Shown one piece after another: positions 1 through 6,274 of a stretch of 64,000 nt of DNA. The stretch spans positions 62,001-126,000 of the forward strand of contig NZ_LIXJ01000001.1 of NCBI RefSeq assembly GCF_001905795.1, written 5' to 3'. Each line of letters opens with the position of its first letter. The stretch's first letter is position 1. A program made the position numbers and the translations under genes. The notes under the pieces are model-generated. The model was not told the DNA's origin and did not search any database. It saw nothing but the letters and a program-made list of their open reading frames with translations. The stretch comes from Streptomyces sp. CB01580. GTDB lineage: Bacteria > Actinomycetota > Actinomycetes > Streptomycetales > Streptomycetaceae.

Positions 1-1
1 C

Positions 2-253
2 GGAGAGATCAAGGAGTTCCTGCCGCTGCCGGTGGCCGGCATCGTGGCCGACCTCGCCCCCGAGGAGATGGCCGCCGCGGAGGACCGTCTGGAGGCCGCC
101 GCCCGCGTGCTCGGCTGTGAACTCCCCTCCGCCTTCGGATACCTGATCTTCCTGGAGATCACCGCCATCCCGGAGTACGCCGTGACCGACCTGGGTGTCG
201 TCAACTACCACACCCAGGACGTCGTCGACATCCTGAACCCCGCCGCCAACTGA
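2..253 (+). CDS. Adenine deaminase, C-terminal fragment (gene starts outside the window)
   Basis: Frame 2 is open from the first bases and ends at 253, so this is the 3' end of a gene that begins before the window. The visible tail of about 83 residues contains LPLPVAGIVADL, then a Glu/Ala-rich helix, a conserved LGCELPSAF segment and IPEYAVTDLGVV. These correspond to the C-terminal domain of amidohydrolase-type adenine deaminases, which convert adenine to hypoxanthine and ammonia in purine salvage. The family assignment comes from recognising this tail; the metal-binding catalytic part is not visible. The next gene starts 23 bp downstream in the same direction and is also a purine deaminase, so a two-gene salvage operon is likely. 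Confidence 0.75.
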   Translation, partial: GEIKEFLPLPVAGIVADLAPEEMAAAEDRLEAAARVLGCELPSAFGYLIFLEITAIPEYAVTDLGVVNYHTQDVVDILNPAAN

Positions 254-276
254 CGCATCCAGTCGAGGAGTTCACC

Positions 277-1308
277 ATGACCACCACACCCGCCCCCGTG
301 GACGCGTTCATCGCCGGCCTGCCCAAGTGCGAACTGCACCTGCACATCGAGGGCACCCTCGAACCGGGCCTGAAGTTCGCCCTGGCGCAGCGCAACGGCA
401 TCGAGCTGCCGTACGCGGACGAGACCGCGCTGCGCGCCGCGTACGACTTCCACGACCTGCCCGGCTTCCTCTCCGTCTACTACGAGGGCATGTCCGTGCT
501 CCGCACCGAGCAGGACTTCTACGACCTCGCGGCGGCCTACGCGGCCAAGGCGCACTCCCAGAACGTGCGCTACGCGGAGATCTTCTTCGACCCGCAGGCG
601 CACACCGCGCGCGGCGTCGCCTTCGACACCGTCATCCGCGGTCTGACCCGCGCCCTCGACGACGCCGAGCGCGCCACCGGTTTCCGGGGCCGCCTCGTGA
701 TGTGCTTCCTGCGCGACTTCCAGGCCGAGTTCGCGATGACCACGCTGGTGCAGGCGCTCCCCTACAAGGAGTGGATCATTGGCGTCGGCCTGGACTCGGA
801 CGAGGCGGGCAACCCTCCGGTGAAGTTCCGCGAGGTCTTCGCCCGGGCGCGCGCCGAGGGCTTCCGACTGACGATGCACTGCGACGTCGACCAGAAGAAC
901 TCGACGGAGCACATCCGCCAGGTCATCGAGGAGATCGGCGTCGACCGCATCGACCACGGGGTGAACGCCCTGGAGGACCCGTCGCTGATCGAGCGGATCC
1001 GCGAGCGCGGCCTCGGCCTGACGGTGTGTCCGATCTCCAACGCGCATGTCACCGACGGCATGAAGGCCGCGGAGATCCGCGCCCTGCTCGACCAGGACGT
1101 CAAGGTGACGGTCAACTCCGACGACCCCGCGTACTTCCCGGGCTACGTCGCGGAGAACCTGGCCGCCCTGCGCGGGCCCGCGTCCCTCTCCGACGCCGAC
1201 CTGGTGCGCCTCCAGCGCAACGCGATCGAGATCTCCTGGGCGGCCCCCGCCGTCCGCGAGGAGTTCCTCGCGGAGCTGACGGCCTACGCGGAGCACGGCG
1301 GGGTCTGA
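277..1308 (+). CDS. Adenosine/adenine deaminase family protein
   Basis: This 343-residue protein has the adenosine deaminase fold signature. HLHIEG near residue 22 supplies the first metal-binding histidines, a TMHCD-type histidine lies near residue 200, the RIDHG motif near 226 carries a catalytic histidine, and NSDDPAYF near 283 carries the metal-binding aspartates. The FFDPQ and RNGIELPY segments and the length fit the subfamily containing eukaryotic-type adenine deaminases (Aah1-like), so adenine rather than adenosine may be the substrate. It is a cytosolic hydrolase releasing ammonia in purine salvage. The ATG is preceded by GAGGAG at good spacing. It follows the adenine deaminase fragment and is probably co-transcribed. 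It is the last core gene before the integrase remnants begin. Confidence 0.85.
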   Translation: MTTTPAPVDAFIAGLPKCELHLHIEGTLEPGLKFALAQRNGIELPYADETALRAAYDFHDLPGFLSVYYEGMSVLRTEQDFYDLAAAYAAKAHSQNVRYAEIFFDPQAHTARGVAFDTVIRGLTRALDDAERATGFRGRLVMCFLRDFQAEFAMTTLVQALPYKEWIIGVGLDSDEAGNPPVKFREVFARARAEGFRLTMHCDVDQKNSTEHIRQVIEEIGVDRIDHGVNALEDPSLIERIRERGLGLTVCPISNAHVTDGMKAAEIRALLDQDVKVTVNSDDPAYFPGYVAENLAALRGPASLSDADLVRLQRNAIEISWAAPAVREEFLAELTAYAEHGGV

Positions 1309-1471
1309 CTTCTCCCGGGCGAGCGGAGACCGCTGGACCCGCCCTCGACCGCGCCCCTGAATCGCCCGGATGCCGACCACATTCTCTGGTTCGGCACCCG
1401 GGCGATGCAGTCGGCGTCACACCATCCCACCGCTGTCCAAGCATCCGACCAATCCCCCGGGTGGATCCTGC
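1309..1471. other. Junction between chromosome and integrase remnant
   Basis: About 160 bp between the deaminase stop and the first recognisable integrase codons. No gene is seen. I found no copy of the 48-bp element core here, so the outer boundary of the oldest element appears to have been lost by deletion. Confidence 0.4.
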
Positions 1472-2396
1472 CACGTCCGCGCCTTCCTCTACCGACTCCG
1501 CACCACCTGCCAGTGCTGCACCCAGGACCTGGGCGCCGAACGGAAGGCACGCTGCGCGGTCGGCGAGTGCTGTCAGAAGCAGTTGTCGCCCTCGACCGTG
1601 GCCTACCGGCACTCGGTCCTCAAGTCGGCGCTGGAACACGCCGTCCGCGAAAACGAGCTGCCCCGCAGCGTTGCCCGAAACGTCAAAGCCGCCACGTCCA
1701 GCCCCAGGCGCTTCCGGTCCCTCACTGCGGGCGAGGCCCGCCAGTTCCTCAATGCTGCCCGCGAACGACCGAATCCACGCGCTGTACGAAATCACCCTGC
1801 GCACCGGACCCCGCAAAGGCGAACTCCTCAGCCTCCACTGGGAAGACCTCGACCTCGACGCGGGCACCGTCGCAATCCGCCGAACCTTGCCGCGCACCAC
1901 CGCAGGCGGCCTCACCACGCTGCCCACCAAGACTCGCGCCTCCGAACGCCGCATCGCCCTCCCCACCCGCTGTGCCCAGTCGCTGAAGCTCCACCACGAA
2001 CAGCAGCAGCGCGAGCGCGAGGCAGCAGACACCGCGTGGCAGCACAGCGGGCAGGTGTTCACCACTGCGCAGGGCGGATCGGTCGACCCGACCAATCTCA
2101 GCCGCGCCTTCACCACGCTCCTCCGCAAGGCCGGCCTCCGCCGCATCCGCTTCCACGACCTCCGCCACTCGACCGCCACCCTCCTCCTGGTACAAGGCGT
2201 CGAACTCGTCGTGATCAAGGAACTCCTCGGCCGCGCCCACATCGGCGTCACCGCCACCGTCTACGCCCACGTCCGCCTCCGCCTCCAGCGCGACGCCATC
2301 GACCTTCTCGGACGCGCCCTCCGTAAGCCTGCTGAGGCCACCAGTCAGCGCGACGACGGCGACAACCCGCCGCTGTGCGCAGTCCCCGTCCGCTGA
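1472..2396 (+). pseudogene. Tyrosine integrase remnant (oldest element), N-terminally truncated and frameshifted
   Basis: Homologous to the integrase at 11915-13326 but lacking its first roughly 130 codons. Alignment begins at VRAFLYRLRTTCQCC. The reading frame changes near 1768, between LNAARE and DRIHALYEI, which fits loss of one base. Both halves otherwise match the second copy codon by codon. The catalytic domain keeps RTGPRKGE (box I Arg), HDLRHS (His-x-x-Arg) and TVYAHV (nucleophile Tyr). The usual LGH before the tyrosine reads LGR here. In the AICE family such proteins perform site-specific integration and excision. Truncation plus frameshift make this copy dead. It is the only surviving part of the outermost element, lying next to the oldest toxin/immunity pair. 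Confidence 0.85.
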
Positions 2397-2397
2397 C

Positions 2398-2424
2398 GTT
2401 GCCGTCAAGCCGTCAAGCCGTCAA
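2398..2424 (+). repeat. GCCGTCAA repeat cluster next to integrase stop (site A)
   Basis: GTTGCCGTCAA followed by two more GCCGTCAA units, starting directly after the integrase stop codon. Related repeats lie at 3411, 4521, 5461 and 13224, always at element ends and in the same orientation. By position they could be integrase arm-binding sites; that role is inference. Confidence 0.55.
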
Positions 2425-2428
2425 AACC

Positions 2429-2469
2429 ATCTGAAGCCCCACCAGGCACCGCCTGATAGGGCTTCAGAT
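2429..2469. terminator. Hairpin terminator between integrase remnant and immunity pseudogene
   Basis: The arms ATCTGAAGCCC and GGGCTTCAGAT form an 11-bp perfect stem, with an inner CAGGC/GCCTG stem around an ACC loop. It sits between convergent reading frames, so it is probably bidirectional. Equivalent hairpins occur at 4566 and 13256. Confidence 0.7.
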
Positions 2470-2485
2470 TTGCGGAGTTGAGCGA

Positions 2486-2935
2486 CTACGAACCTCGGCA
2501 CCCGCCCAGGAACTCACGTACCGCCGAGGCGCTGGTCCGCCATTCGGAGATGGAATTTCCGTCTTAATCGACAGTGAGTCGTGACCTTACTGAAGACCAC
2601 GGCTCAAGAGGGTCGAAATCCCCCTCCTACTCATCCAGGAAGGTGATCGATTTCTGGATAATCACATCTTCCCCTCGCCTATAAAGCGGCCAACAGAAGA
2701 TGAAATTGCTGGCTTCCGAATTGGTGATCGAAGCAACGAGGCAGGAGTCAATTTCCTCCCCGTCGAAAATCACCTGAAGCGAATCACGCCAAATATGTTT
2801 ATACTCCTCGATGCTCCAGTAGGACAGATCTACGTAGAACTACTCCGCGAAGTCACCAACAGTGATCCTCCCGGTTGCTCCCGACTCTTGGAGCAAGGTG
2901 GCCGGAGGCCGATCCGATGCAACCTCGATAGAGAA
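2486..2935 (-). pseudogene. Immunity pseudogene of orphan cassette 1 (CdiI-like), three in-frame stops
   Basis: Reading the minus strand in a single frame gives a continuous immunity-like protein interrupted by three stops. The order is a segment ending ITVGDFAE, TAG, then FYVDLSYWSIEEYKHIW and a segment ending ITFLDE, TAG, then GDFDPLEPW, then TAA, and DGNSISEWRTSASAVREFL before the final TAG at 2486-2488. The layout (acidic, DLSYW, CWPLYR, FLDE, ISEW, VREFL) resembles actinobacterial immunity proteins of contact-dependent inhibition systems; that resemblance is from memory. No good start codon remains. It lies just downstream of the toxin pseudogene on the same strand, as expected for an immunity partner. 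The frame is intact despite the stops, so decay was by point mutation. Confidence 0.7.
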
Positions 2936-2939
2936 GGCG

Positions 2940-3320
2940 TCAGTTCTTGATGTAGTTGAGATCTGCATCATAGGTGCCAATCCTGTCGCCGCGGCGGCTG
3001 AATACCTTGCAGCCCCCAGACACGTTGCGCCCATCGATATCGGGAGTGATGTAGTTCTTGCGGTTGAAAAATACGTCTTGTCCGTGCGAGTTGAACGGCG
3101 CTTTTGGGGCAAAATTCCCCTGTTGTACCCCAGAGCTCCCGCGTGATCCCTTAGCGTACCGGCGTAAAGTTCTCGGTTCTGCGCACTGCGCGCGGCTACC
3201 GAATCAGGATGATACGGGTCACCCTTCAATGCGGGAGAGGAAGTATAGCCCTCAGGAAGATCACAGTTGCTGTTGTGAACGAGTACAGGTGTCTCGCCCG
3301 CCAGCCCATAGTACGTGTGC
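2940..3320 (-). pseudogene. Orphan toxin cassette 1 (RHS C-terminal tip, Ntox21-like), frameshifted
   Basis: The minus strand starts with HTYYGLAGETPVLVHNSN, the hallmark end of a PT-HINT pre-toxin domain, with no RHS body upstream. The frame runs to about 3102 (GYNRGILPQK), then continues one base shifted as APFNSHGQDVFFNRKNYI, TPDIDGRNVSGGCKVF, and finally GTYDADLNYIKN with its stop at 2940-2942. Single-base loss in the AAAAGCG stretch explains the break. The second half has the conserved pattern of a polymorphic toxin tip (GQ.VF, YITPD, GTYD) that I associate with Ntox21-type toxins; the family name is tentative. A Cys stands where a Trp is expected. It is displaced about 10.8 kb from the RHS gene whose tip it once may have been. 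Confidence 0.75.
3273..3320. other. 48-bp element core, copy 1 (candidate att site)
   Basis: This is the minus-strand coding sequence for HTYYGLAGETPVLVHN. It matches the RHS-gene copy at 14053-14100 at 43 of 48 positions and the copy at 5323-5370 at 44 of 48. To the right, homology to the RHS gene stops exactly after GTACGTGTGC. To the left it continues into a different toxin. It marks the boundary between element 1 and element 2. Confidence 0.7.
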
Positions 3321-3410
3321 GCGCTGATCGGTCGTCACCTGCATTTTCGCTGGTCAGCGAATTCCGGCCTGTCCGTGGGCGTGCGTGGAAGTGCCGTGCT
3401 CTGCAACCGT

Positions 3411-3433
3411 GTTGCCGTCGGCTTTACCGTCAG
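3411..3433 (+). repeat. GCCGTC repeat, site B
   Basis: GTTGCCGTCGG then CTTTACCGTCAG. It begins 91 bp after the end of core copy 1. Site D begins 91 bp after core copy 2, and the 90 bp between core and repeat align without gaps between the two places. Conserved spacing argues for a functional attachment arm. Confidence 0.55.
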
Positions 3434-3988
3434 ACGGCTACGCGCGTGAGGACGGTGGAGTGGGCTTTGGCCGGTGTCCTGCCCGGGTTGGGGTCGGGCA
3501 TGGTCAGGGGGCCGTACGCTGGCCCGGCAACTCGGGCAGGTCGTGATCCTGCCCGGAATTTGAACGAGTGGCCCCCTGGCCTTGCCCGACGCGGGCCCCG
3601 GCCCGGGGAGGTGGGTAAAGCCACGGAGCCGACCGTCCCCACCTCCGCGCCTATGCCCTGGCCAACTCCCTGCCGTCGCCTCGCCGTCGGCCTGGCGTTC
3701 GTCGTTCGGGCGCGTCCGGATTTCTCCGCGCTTCCGGCACAACGCTGTGCTGTTCCTGCGCGGCCTGGTCGCTGGCCGGCCCGCGGTGGCGGAGCCGAGA
3801 GCGGGCCGGGTGGGCGGCCGTGCCGCGCGCGACCCCCGCCAGCGGGTCGCCTTGAAGACGTAGAGAAAGTTTGGACGCATCCCGCTCCGGCAGTACGCCG
3901 TGGTCGGTGGCCGAGCGTCCGGCTGGGCTGCTGGCCTGGCGCGATGGTCTGCGGGTTGTGGTTCCGGTTCCGGCTGACGGTGGGGGTT
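3434..3988. other. Stretch without a convincing gene inside the element 2 remnant
   Basis: About 555 bp between site B and the DUF7848 pseudogene. Several long frames exist but none resembles a known protein and they overlap on both strands, as is usual for very GC-rich DNA. I see nothing further. Confidence 0.4.
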
Positions 3989-4220
3989 CTACTCGGCGCG
4001 GGTGGCCTTGGCGTGGTCGGTGAAGACGCGTCTGAAGAGGTCGTGGCCGGTGCGTCCGGTATGGCGAAGTGCCCAGTCCTGCGCGGCTTCCTGCTCGGCG
4101 GGGGGGTCCGGATTCGGCTCCGCAGCCGGGCGCGGCGCAGAACGTCTCGTAGGTGATGCCGCCTTCGGGCGCGTGGCGGATGGTGTGAACGACGTGCCGG
4201 TAGACCGCGCGGGGGCTCAC
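3989..4220 (-). pseudogene. DUF7848-like small protein, frameshifted at a G7 run
   Basis: Starting at GTG 4220 the frame reads YRHVVHTIRHAPEGGITYET then FCAAPGCGAESG. After the homopolymer (seven G on the plus strand, 4100-4106) the frame must shift to give PAEQEAAQDWALRHTGRTGH, then DLFRRVFTDHAKATRAE and a stop at 3989. This is the pattern of small AICE-associated proteins of the DUF7848 type, with a Cys pair, an Ala/Gln-rich helix and a TGH motif. An intact relative lies at 5518-5784 in the complete element. The start overlaps the stop of the gene upstream (GTGA). The homopolymer break could be true decay or a sequencing artefact. Confidence 0.6.
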
Positions 4221-4414
4221 TGATGGCCCTCCGGGTGACGTCGCATGTAGACGTTGCAGTCGCTGACGGTGGTCATGTCGCCGACCGCGCGGGCCCGGTC
4301 GCGCACGTTGGCCAGCTCGGCACAGCCCGCGCAGCCTTCGACGGGCGTCGGCTCAGGATCCAGGCGCAAGGAAGGTTCAACCGGCGGGGTCGAGTACCTG
4401 GTCGGCTCCGTCAT
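4217..4414 (-). CDS. Small AICE-associated protein (65 aa), element 2 remnant
   Basis: The protein reads MTEPTRYSTPPVEPSLRLD onward, with a CAGC motif, an NVRDRARAVGDMTTVSDCNV segment and a His-rich end. Similar short proteins with a Cys-x-x-Cys and a helical 'RDRARAxGD' stretch commonly sit near the regulator end of Streptomyces integrative elements; their function is unknown. ATG 4414 was chosen because GAGGTGG lies eight bases upstream; in-frame starts a few codons earlier are possible. The stop overlaps the start of the DUF7848-like pseudogene. Upstream the element breaks off: translocase, rep and most of the integrase are missing, so the gene is stranded. Confidence 0.55.
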   Translation of the reverse strand: MTEPTRYSTPPVEPSLRLDPEPTPVEGCAGCAELANVRDRARAVGDMTTVSDCNVYMRRHPEGHQ

Positions 4415-4426
4415 GCACATCGCCAC

Positions 4427-4520
4427 CTCTCGAACGTCACACGGCCGACCCCGGCAACGCGCTCAGCTCACCCCAGAGATGCACCGACGAGCCGTCCGCC
4501 ACGATGGCCGTCCACTGACG
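4427..4520. other. Deletion junction in element 2
   Basis: The regulator-end genes run straight into a sequence ending ATGGCCGTCCACTGA plus a GCCGTCA repeat and hairpin. That matches in layout the end of the two recognisable integrase genes (stop, repeats, hairpin). I infer an internal deletion of about 6-7 kb that removed the core of element 2. The exact break point cannot be seen. Confidence 0.45.
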
Positions 4521-4542
4521 GTGCCGTCACCGTTACCGTCAA
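4521..4542 (+). repeat. GCCGTC repeat, site C
   Basis: GTGCCGTCACC then GTTACCGTCAA. It sits just before the hairpin and immunity gene, the same place that sites A and E take next to integrase stops. Confidence 0.5.
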
Positions 4543-4565
4543 GGCGGAGAGGAAGTTGACGTATC

Positions 4566-4623
4566 AGACGCACCGAAGGCCCCGAGACTGCAAATGCAAA
4601 GTCTCGGGGCCTTCAGTGCGTCT
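4566..4623. terminator. Strong hairpin terminator upstream of Imm32 stop
   Basis: AGACGCAC pairs with GTGCGTCT, and GAAGGCCCCGAGACT pairs with AGTCTCGGGGCCTTC, with one mismatch between the blocks and a short loop. It lies 43 bp beyond the stop of the minus-strand immunity gene and would also stop rightward transcription. Confidence 0.75.
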
Positions 4624-4666
4624 ATCAACACAGACCGCGATCAGCCGAAAAGGATGCCGAAGAGAC

Positions 4667-4927
4667 TCAGTCTGCCATCCGCTCCAGGATCAGATCAATC
4701 TCGGATTCGATCTCTTGGTCAGCAGCAAGGTGGACATGCATCCCATTACTTACGCCCTCCTGCGCAAGCGTAAGAAGGTGTCGCGCCAATGAAGTTAGCC
4801 CTGCACGGTTGGCCTTAATGAGCACTTCCGATCGAGTCGCAGAGACCATGATCTCAAATCCCTCATCCCATGAGAAGCGCAGCCCTTCATCAGGCCGGTA
4901 ATCGGGGGTGACAATCACTTGCTCCAT
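4667..4927 (-). CDS. Imm32-like immunity protein of orphan cassette 2
   Basis: An 86-residue acidic protein with the recognisable block GNRAGL-like (KANRAGLTSLARHLLTLAQE), then HVHLAADQE and a C-terminal LILER. This matches the Imm32-type immunity proteins I know from polymorphic toxin loci. It would bind and neutralise the toxin encoded just upstream on the same strand (5013-5357). The start ATG 4927 is preceded by GGAG. The gene is complete, unlike the immunity pseudogene of cassette 1. An 85-bp gap with a hairpin separates it from the toxin, so it may have its own promoter. Retaining immunity to a displaced toxin would protect against siblings still carrying the older version; that is inference. 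Confidence 0.75.
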   Translation of the reverse strand: MEQVIVTPDYRPDEGLRFSWDEGFEIMVSATRSEVLIKANRAGLTSLARHLLTLAQEGVSNGMHVHLAADQEIESEIDLILERMAD

Positions 4928-4948
4928 CGAGTGCTCCTAACTTACTGA

Positions 4949-5005
4949 CTAGTGACTTTGCTGCCCGAGGCAAGTATTAACTCCCTCGGGCAGTAAAGCC
5001 ACTAG
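4949..5005. other. Hairpin between orphan toxin and immunity genes
   Basis: CTAGTG pairs with CACTAG at the base and CTGCCCGAGG with CCTCGGGCAG above it, with a 13-base loop. It lies between the toxin stop and immunity start. It may attenuate or terminate toxin transcription, or mark a separate immunity promoter. Confidence 0.5.
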
Positions 5006-5012
5006 AATTGCC

Positions 5013-5357
5013 CTACTCGAGATAGATGTGTCGATTCTCGACGACCATCATTTTTCCAGGCTTCTTCGGATTGGGGGCGAGTCGCTCAAAATTCATGTGC
5101 GGGCCACCGCCATGTTGTCCAGTGATATCCGATTCACCCATTCTTGCAACACGTGTACCGTCCCTCGAAACGTACCGCCCGCTACCCGGAACAGTCTCCT
5201 TGTATCCAGAACCAAGCCACTTCTCTGCCGAATTGAGCGCATCGTTCGTCGGTATGCGGGTTCCGTCCACCGGGTGGCCATCGCCGTCGTACTTACGCAG
5301 CGAGGTCCACGGACAATTTGCATTGTGAACGAGGACCGGAGTCTCGCCCGCCAGCAC
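5013..5357 (-). CDS. Orphan RHS toxin tip, cassette 2
   Basis: A complete C-terminal tip: HINT end LAGETPVLVHNAN, then about 102 residues ending NRHIYLE. Conserved-looking features are SGRYVSRDGTRVARMG, DITGQHGGGPHMNFE and the final His. The many His/Asp/Glu residues would suit a nuclease-type toxin, but I cannot name the family with confidence. There is no RHS body; a TAG lies in frame immediately before the HTYYV codons, so translation could only begin at the GTG at 5357 or later. It is adjacent to an intact Imm32-type gene. If the element between the 48-bp copies were excised, this tip would join the RHS gene in frame. Whether it is expressed as an orphan is unknown. Confidence 0.75.
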   Translation of the reverse strand: MLAGETPVLVHNANCPWTSLRKYDGDGHPVDGTRIPTNDALNSAEKWLGSGYKETVPGSGRYVSRDGTRVARMGESDITGQHGGGPHMNFERLAPNPKKPGKMMVVENRHIYLE

Positions 5358-5370
5358 ATAGTACGTGTGC
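5323..5370. other. 48-bp element core, copy 2 (candidate att site)
   Basis: Differs from the RHS copy (14053-14100) at one of 48 positions. Homology to the RHS gene ends sharply after GTACGTGTGC. It is the left boundary of the complete AICE and the right boundary of element 2. Confidence 0.75.
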
Positions 5371-5386
5371 TACGCGGCACCCCTCT

Positions 5387-5404
5387 ACCTGCTTCTTCGC
5401 AGGT
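5387..5404. repeat. Small inverted repeat between core and site D
   Basis: ACCTGC TTCTTC GCAGGT is a perfect 6-bp inverted repeat. The colinear place in element 2 (3337-3354) has ACCTGC ATTTTC GCTGGT with one mismatch. It is conserved between elements, so it may be a protein-binding site for integration or control. Confidence 0.4.
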
Positions 5405-5460
5405 CAGCGTGGGTTTTGCGTTCCGCTGGCGTCCGTGGTTGTGCGGGGAAATCCGTGGGT

Positions 5461-5483
5461 GTTGCCGTCGCTACTGCCGTCAG
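5461..5483 (+). repeat. GCCGTC repeat, site D
   Basis: GTTGCCGTCG then CTACTGCCGTCAG, almost identical to site E at 13224 apart from a one-base length change and one substitution. It begins 91 bp after core copy 2. Confidence 0.6.
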
Positions 5484-5517
5484 GGGGCGCGGGCGGCGGG
5501 CGCGACGTGAGGGCCCG

Positions 5518-5784
5518 CTACTGCCATGCGCCGGGTTCGGCGCGGAGGGTGGCGCGGGTAGTGCGGTGGTAGAAGTCGTGGCCGGTGGCGGCGCAGTGTT
5601 CGGCGATCCAGCGGGTCAGCTCCTCCTCAGCGTGGAGTTCGCCGGAGGTGGCGCCGCAGTCGTGGTCTTCGCCGGTGACGCAGACGGCCTCGAAGGTGGG
5701 CAGGGTCATGGGGTCCACGACGGCGGTCACGTGGTACTCGCGGAAGCGGTAGCGCTTCCGGGTCGGCGTGCCGGTGTCATGCAT
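5518..5784 (-). CDS. DUF7848-like small AICE protein (88 aa)
   Basis: The sequence starts MHDTGTPTRKRYRFREYHV and contains a TFEAVCVTGEDHDCGATSGE Cys-containing segment, a helical region with WIAEHCAATGHDFYHRTTR and a short tail. The TGH motif and Cys pattern match the frameshifted relative at 3989-4220. Proteins of this type sit at the regulator end of many Streptomyces integrative elements and have no assigned function. ATG 5784 was chosen because the family starts near there. The gene overlaps the end of the upstream gene by eight bases, so the two are translationally coupled. Confidence 0.65.
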   Translation of the reverse strand: MHDTGTPTRKRYRFREYHVTAVVDPMTLPTFEAVCVTGEDHDCGATSGELHAEEELTRWIAEHCAATGHDFYHRTTRATLRAEPGAWQ

Positions 5785-6148
5785 GCTCGGCCGCTTCTTC
5801 CTGCGGGTCGGGGATGCGCTGTCCGCGTGACTCGGCAACCCGGAGCGCGTCGGTAAGGGCTTCGACCAGTCGGGAGGCGAGCCAGCGGTACTCGGTGGCC
5901 GACAGGGCCCGCGCACCAGGGGTCAGGACTTCGCGGGCGTGTTCCAGCAGCTCCTCACCCATGCCGAGTTGGACGGCTTCGATGCTGTCGGCGAGCGTGG
6001 ACAGGTAGCCCTTGCCGTCGGTGCTCAGGTAGCAGGGGTTCCCGTCCGGGGTGGTCCAGGGCAGTAAGCGGGGGCCGGCCAGCCCCGTTGCCGCGTCGTA
6101 CAGTTCCCTGCGCCGCATGCGGTCCGCGTCGCTCCTGGGCCTGTTCAC
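5777..6148 (-). CDS. Hypothetical AICE protein (123 aa)
   Basis: Soluble 123-residue protein. Visible features are an Arg-rich start (RMRRRELYDAATGLAG), a PDGNPCYLSTDGKGYLSTLAD segment and two amphipathic helices with ADSIEAVQLGMGEELLEHA and RWLASRLVEALTDALRVAES. I do not recognise a domain. It lies between the XRE regulator and the DUF7848-like protein on the same strand, a common gene order at this end of AICEs. It is probably part of an operon that is read away from the transfer genes and may be accessory to control or maintenance. Confidence 0.55.
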   Translation of the reverse strand: MNRPRSDADRMRRRELYDAATGLAGPRLLPWTTPDGNPCYLSTDGKGYLSTLADSIEAVQLGMGEELLEHAREVLTPGARALSATEYRWLASRLVEALTDALRVAESRGQRIPDPQEEAAEHA

Positions 6149-6274
6149 CGTGCACCCCCGGTCGGGTCGCTGATAGGGACACGGTGACCGTAGATGCCTG
6201 ACTGCCCGTCACTCCATGTGAGTGGCACGGCAGTTTGCGACACTGGGTCTGCGAACTACCACGCTGCGTGGTGG
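6149..6274. other. Short gap upstream of the 123-aa gene
   Basis: 126 bp between the regulator stop and the next start. It contains a moderately AT-rich stretch near 6235-6270. No feature is assigned. Confidence 0.3.

Noticed and set aside
327..2396. A 689-codon open frame across the adenosine deaminase gene
   Set aside because: Its first part is Arg/Pro-rich shadow translation of the deaminase gene. Only the end, from about 1768, is real, and that is the C-terminal part of the integrase remnant.
2398..2424. GCCGTCAA repeats as replication iterons or a CRISPR array
   Set aside because: Too few and too short, no spacers, and the same motif recurs at element ends beside integrase stops, so attachment arms fit better.
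3335..3880. Long minus-strand frame with a CPSC-like motif
   Set aside because: Composition is that of shadow translation, with overlapping frames on the other strand and no recognisable family.
5013..5370. Orphan toxin 2 as a horizontally acquired single gene
   Set aside because: The HINT end and the 48-bp core show that it is the detached tip of an RHS gene, not a free-standing toxin gene.
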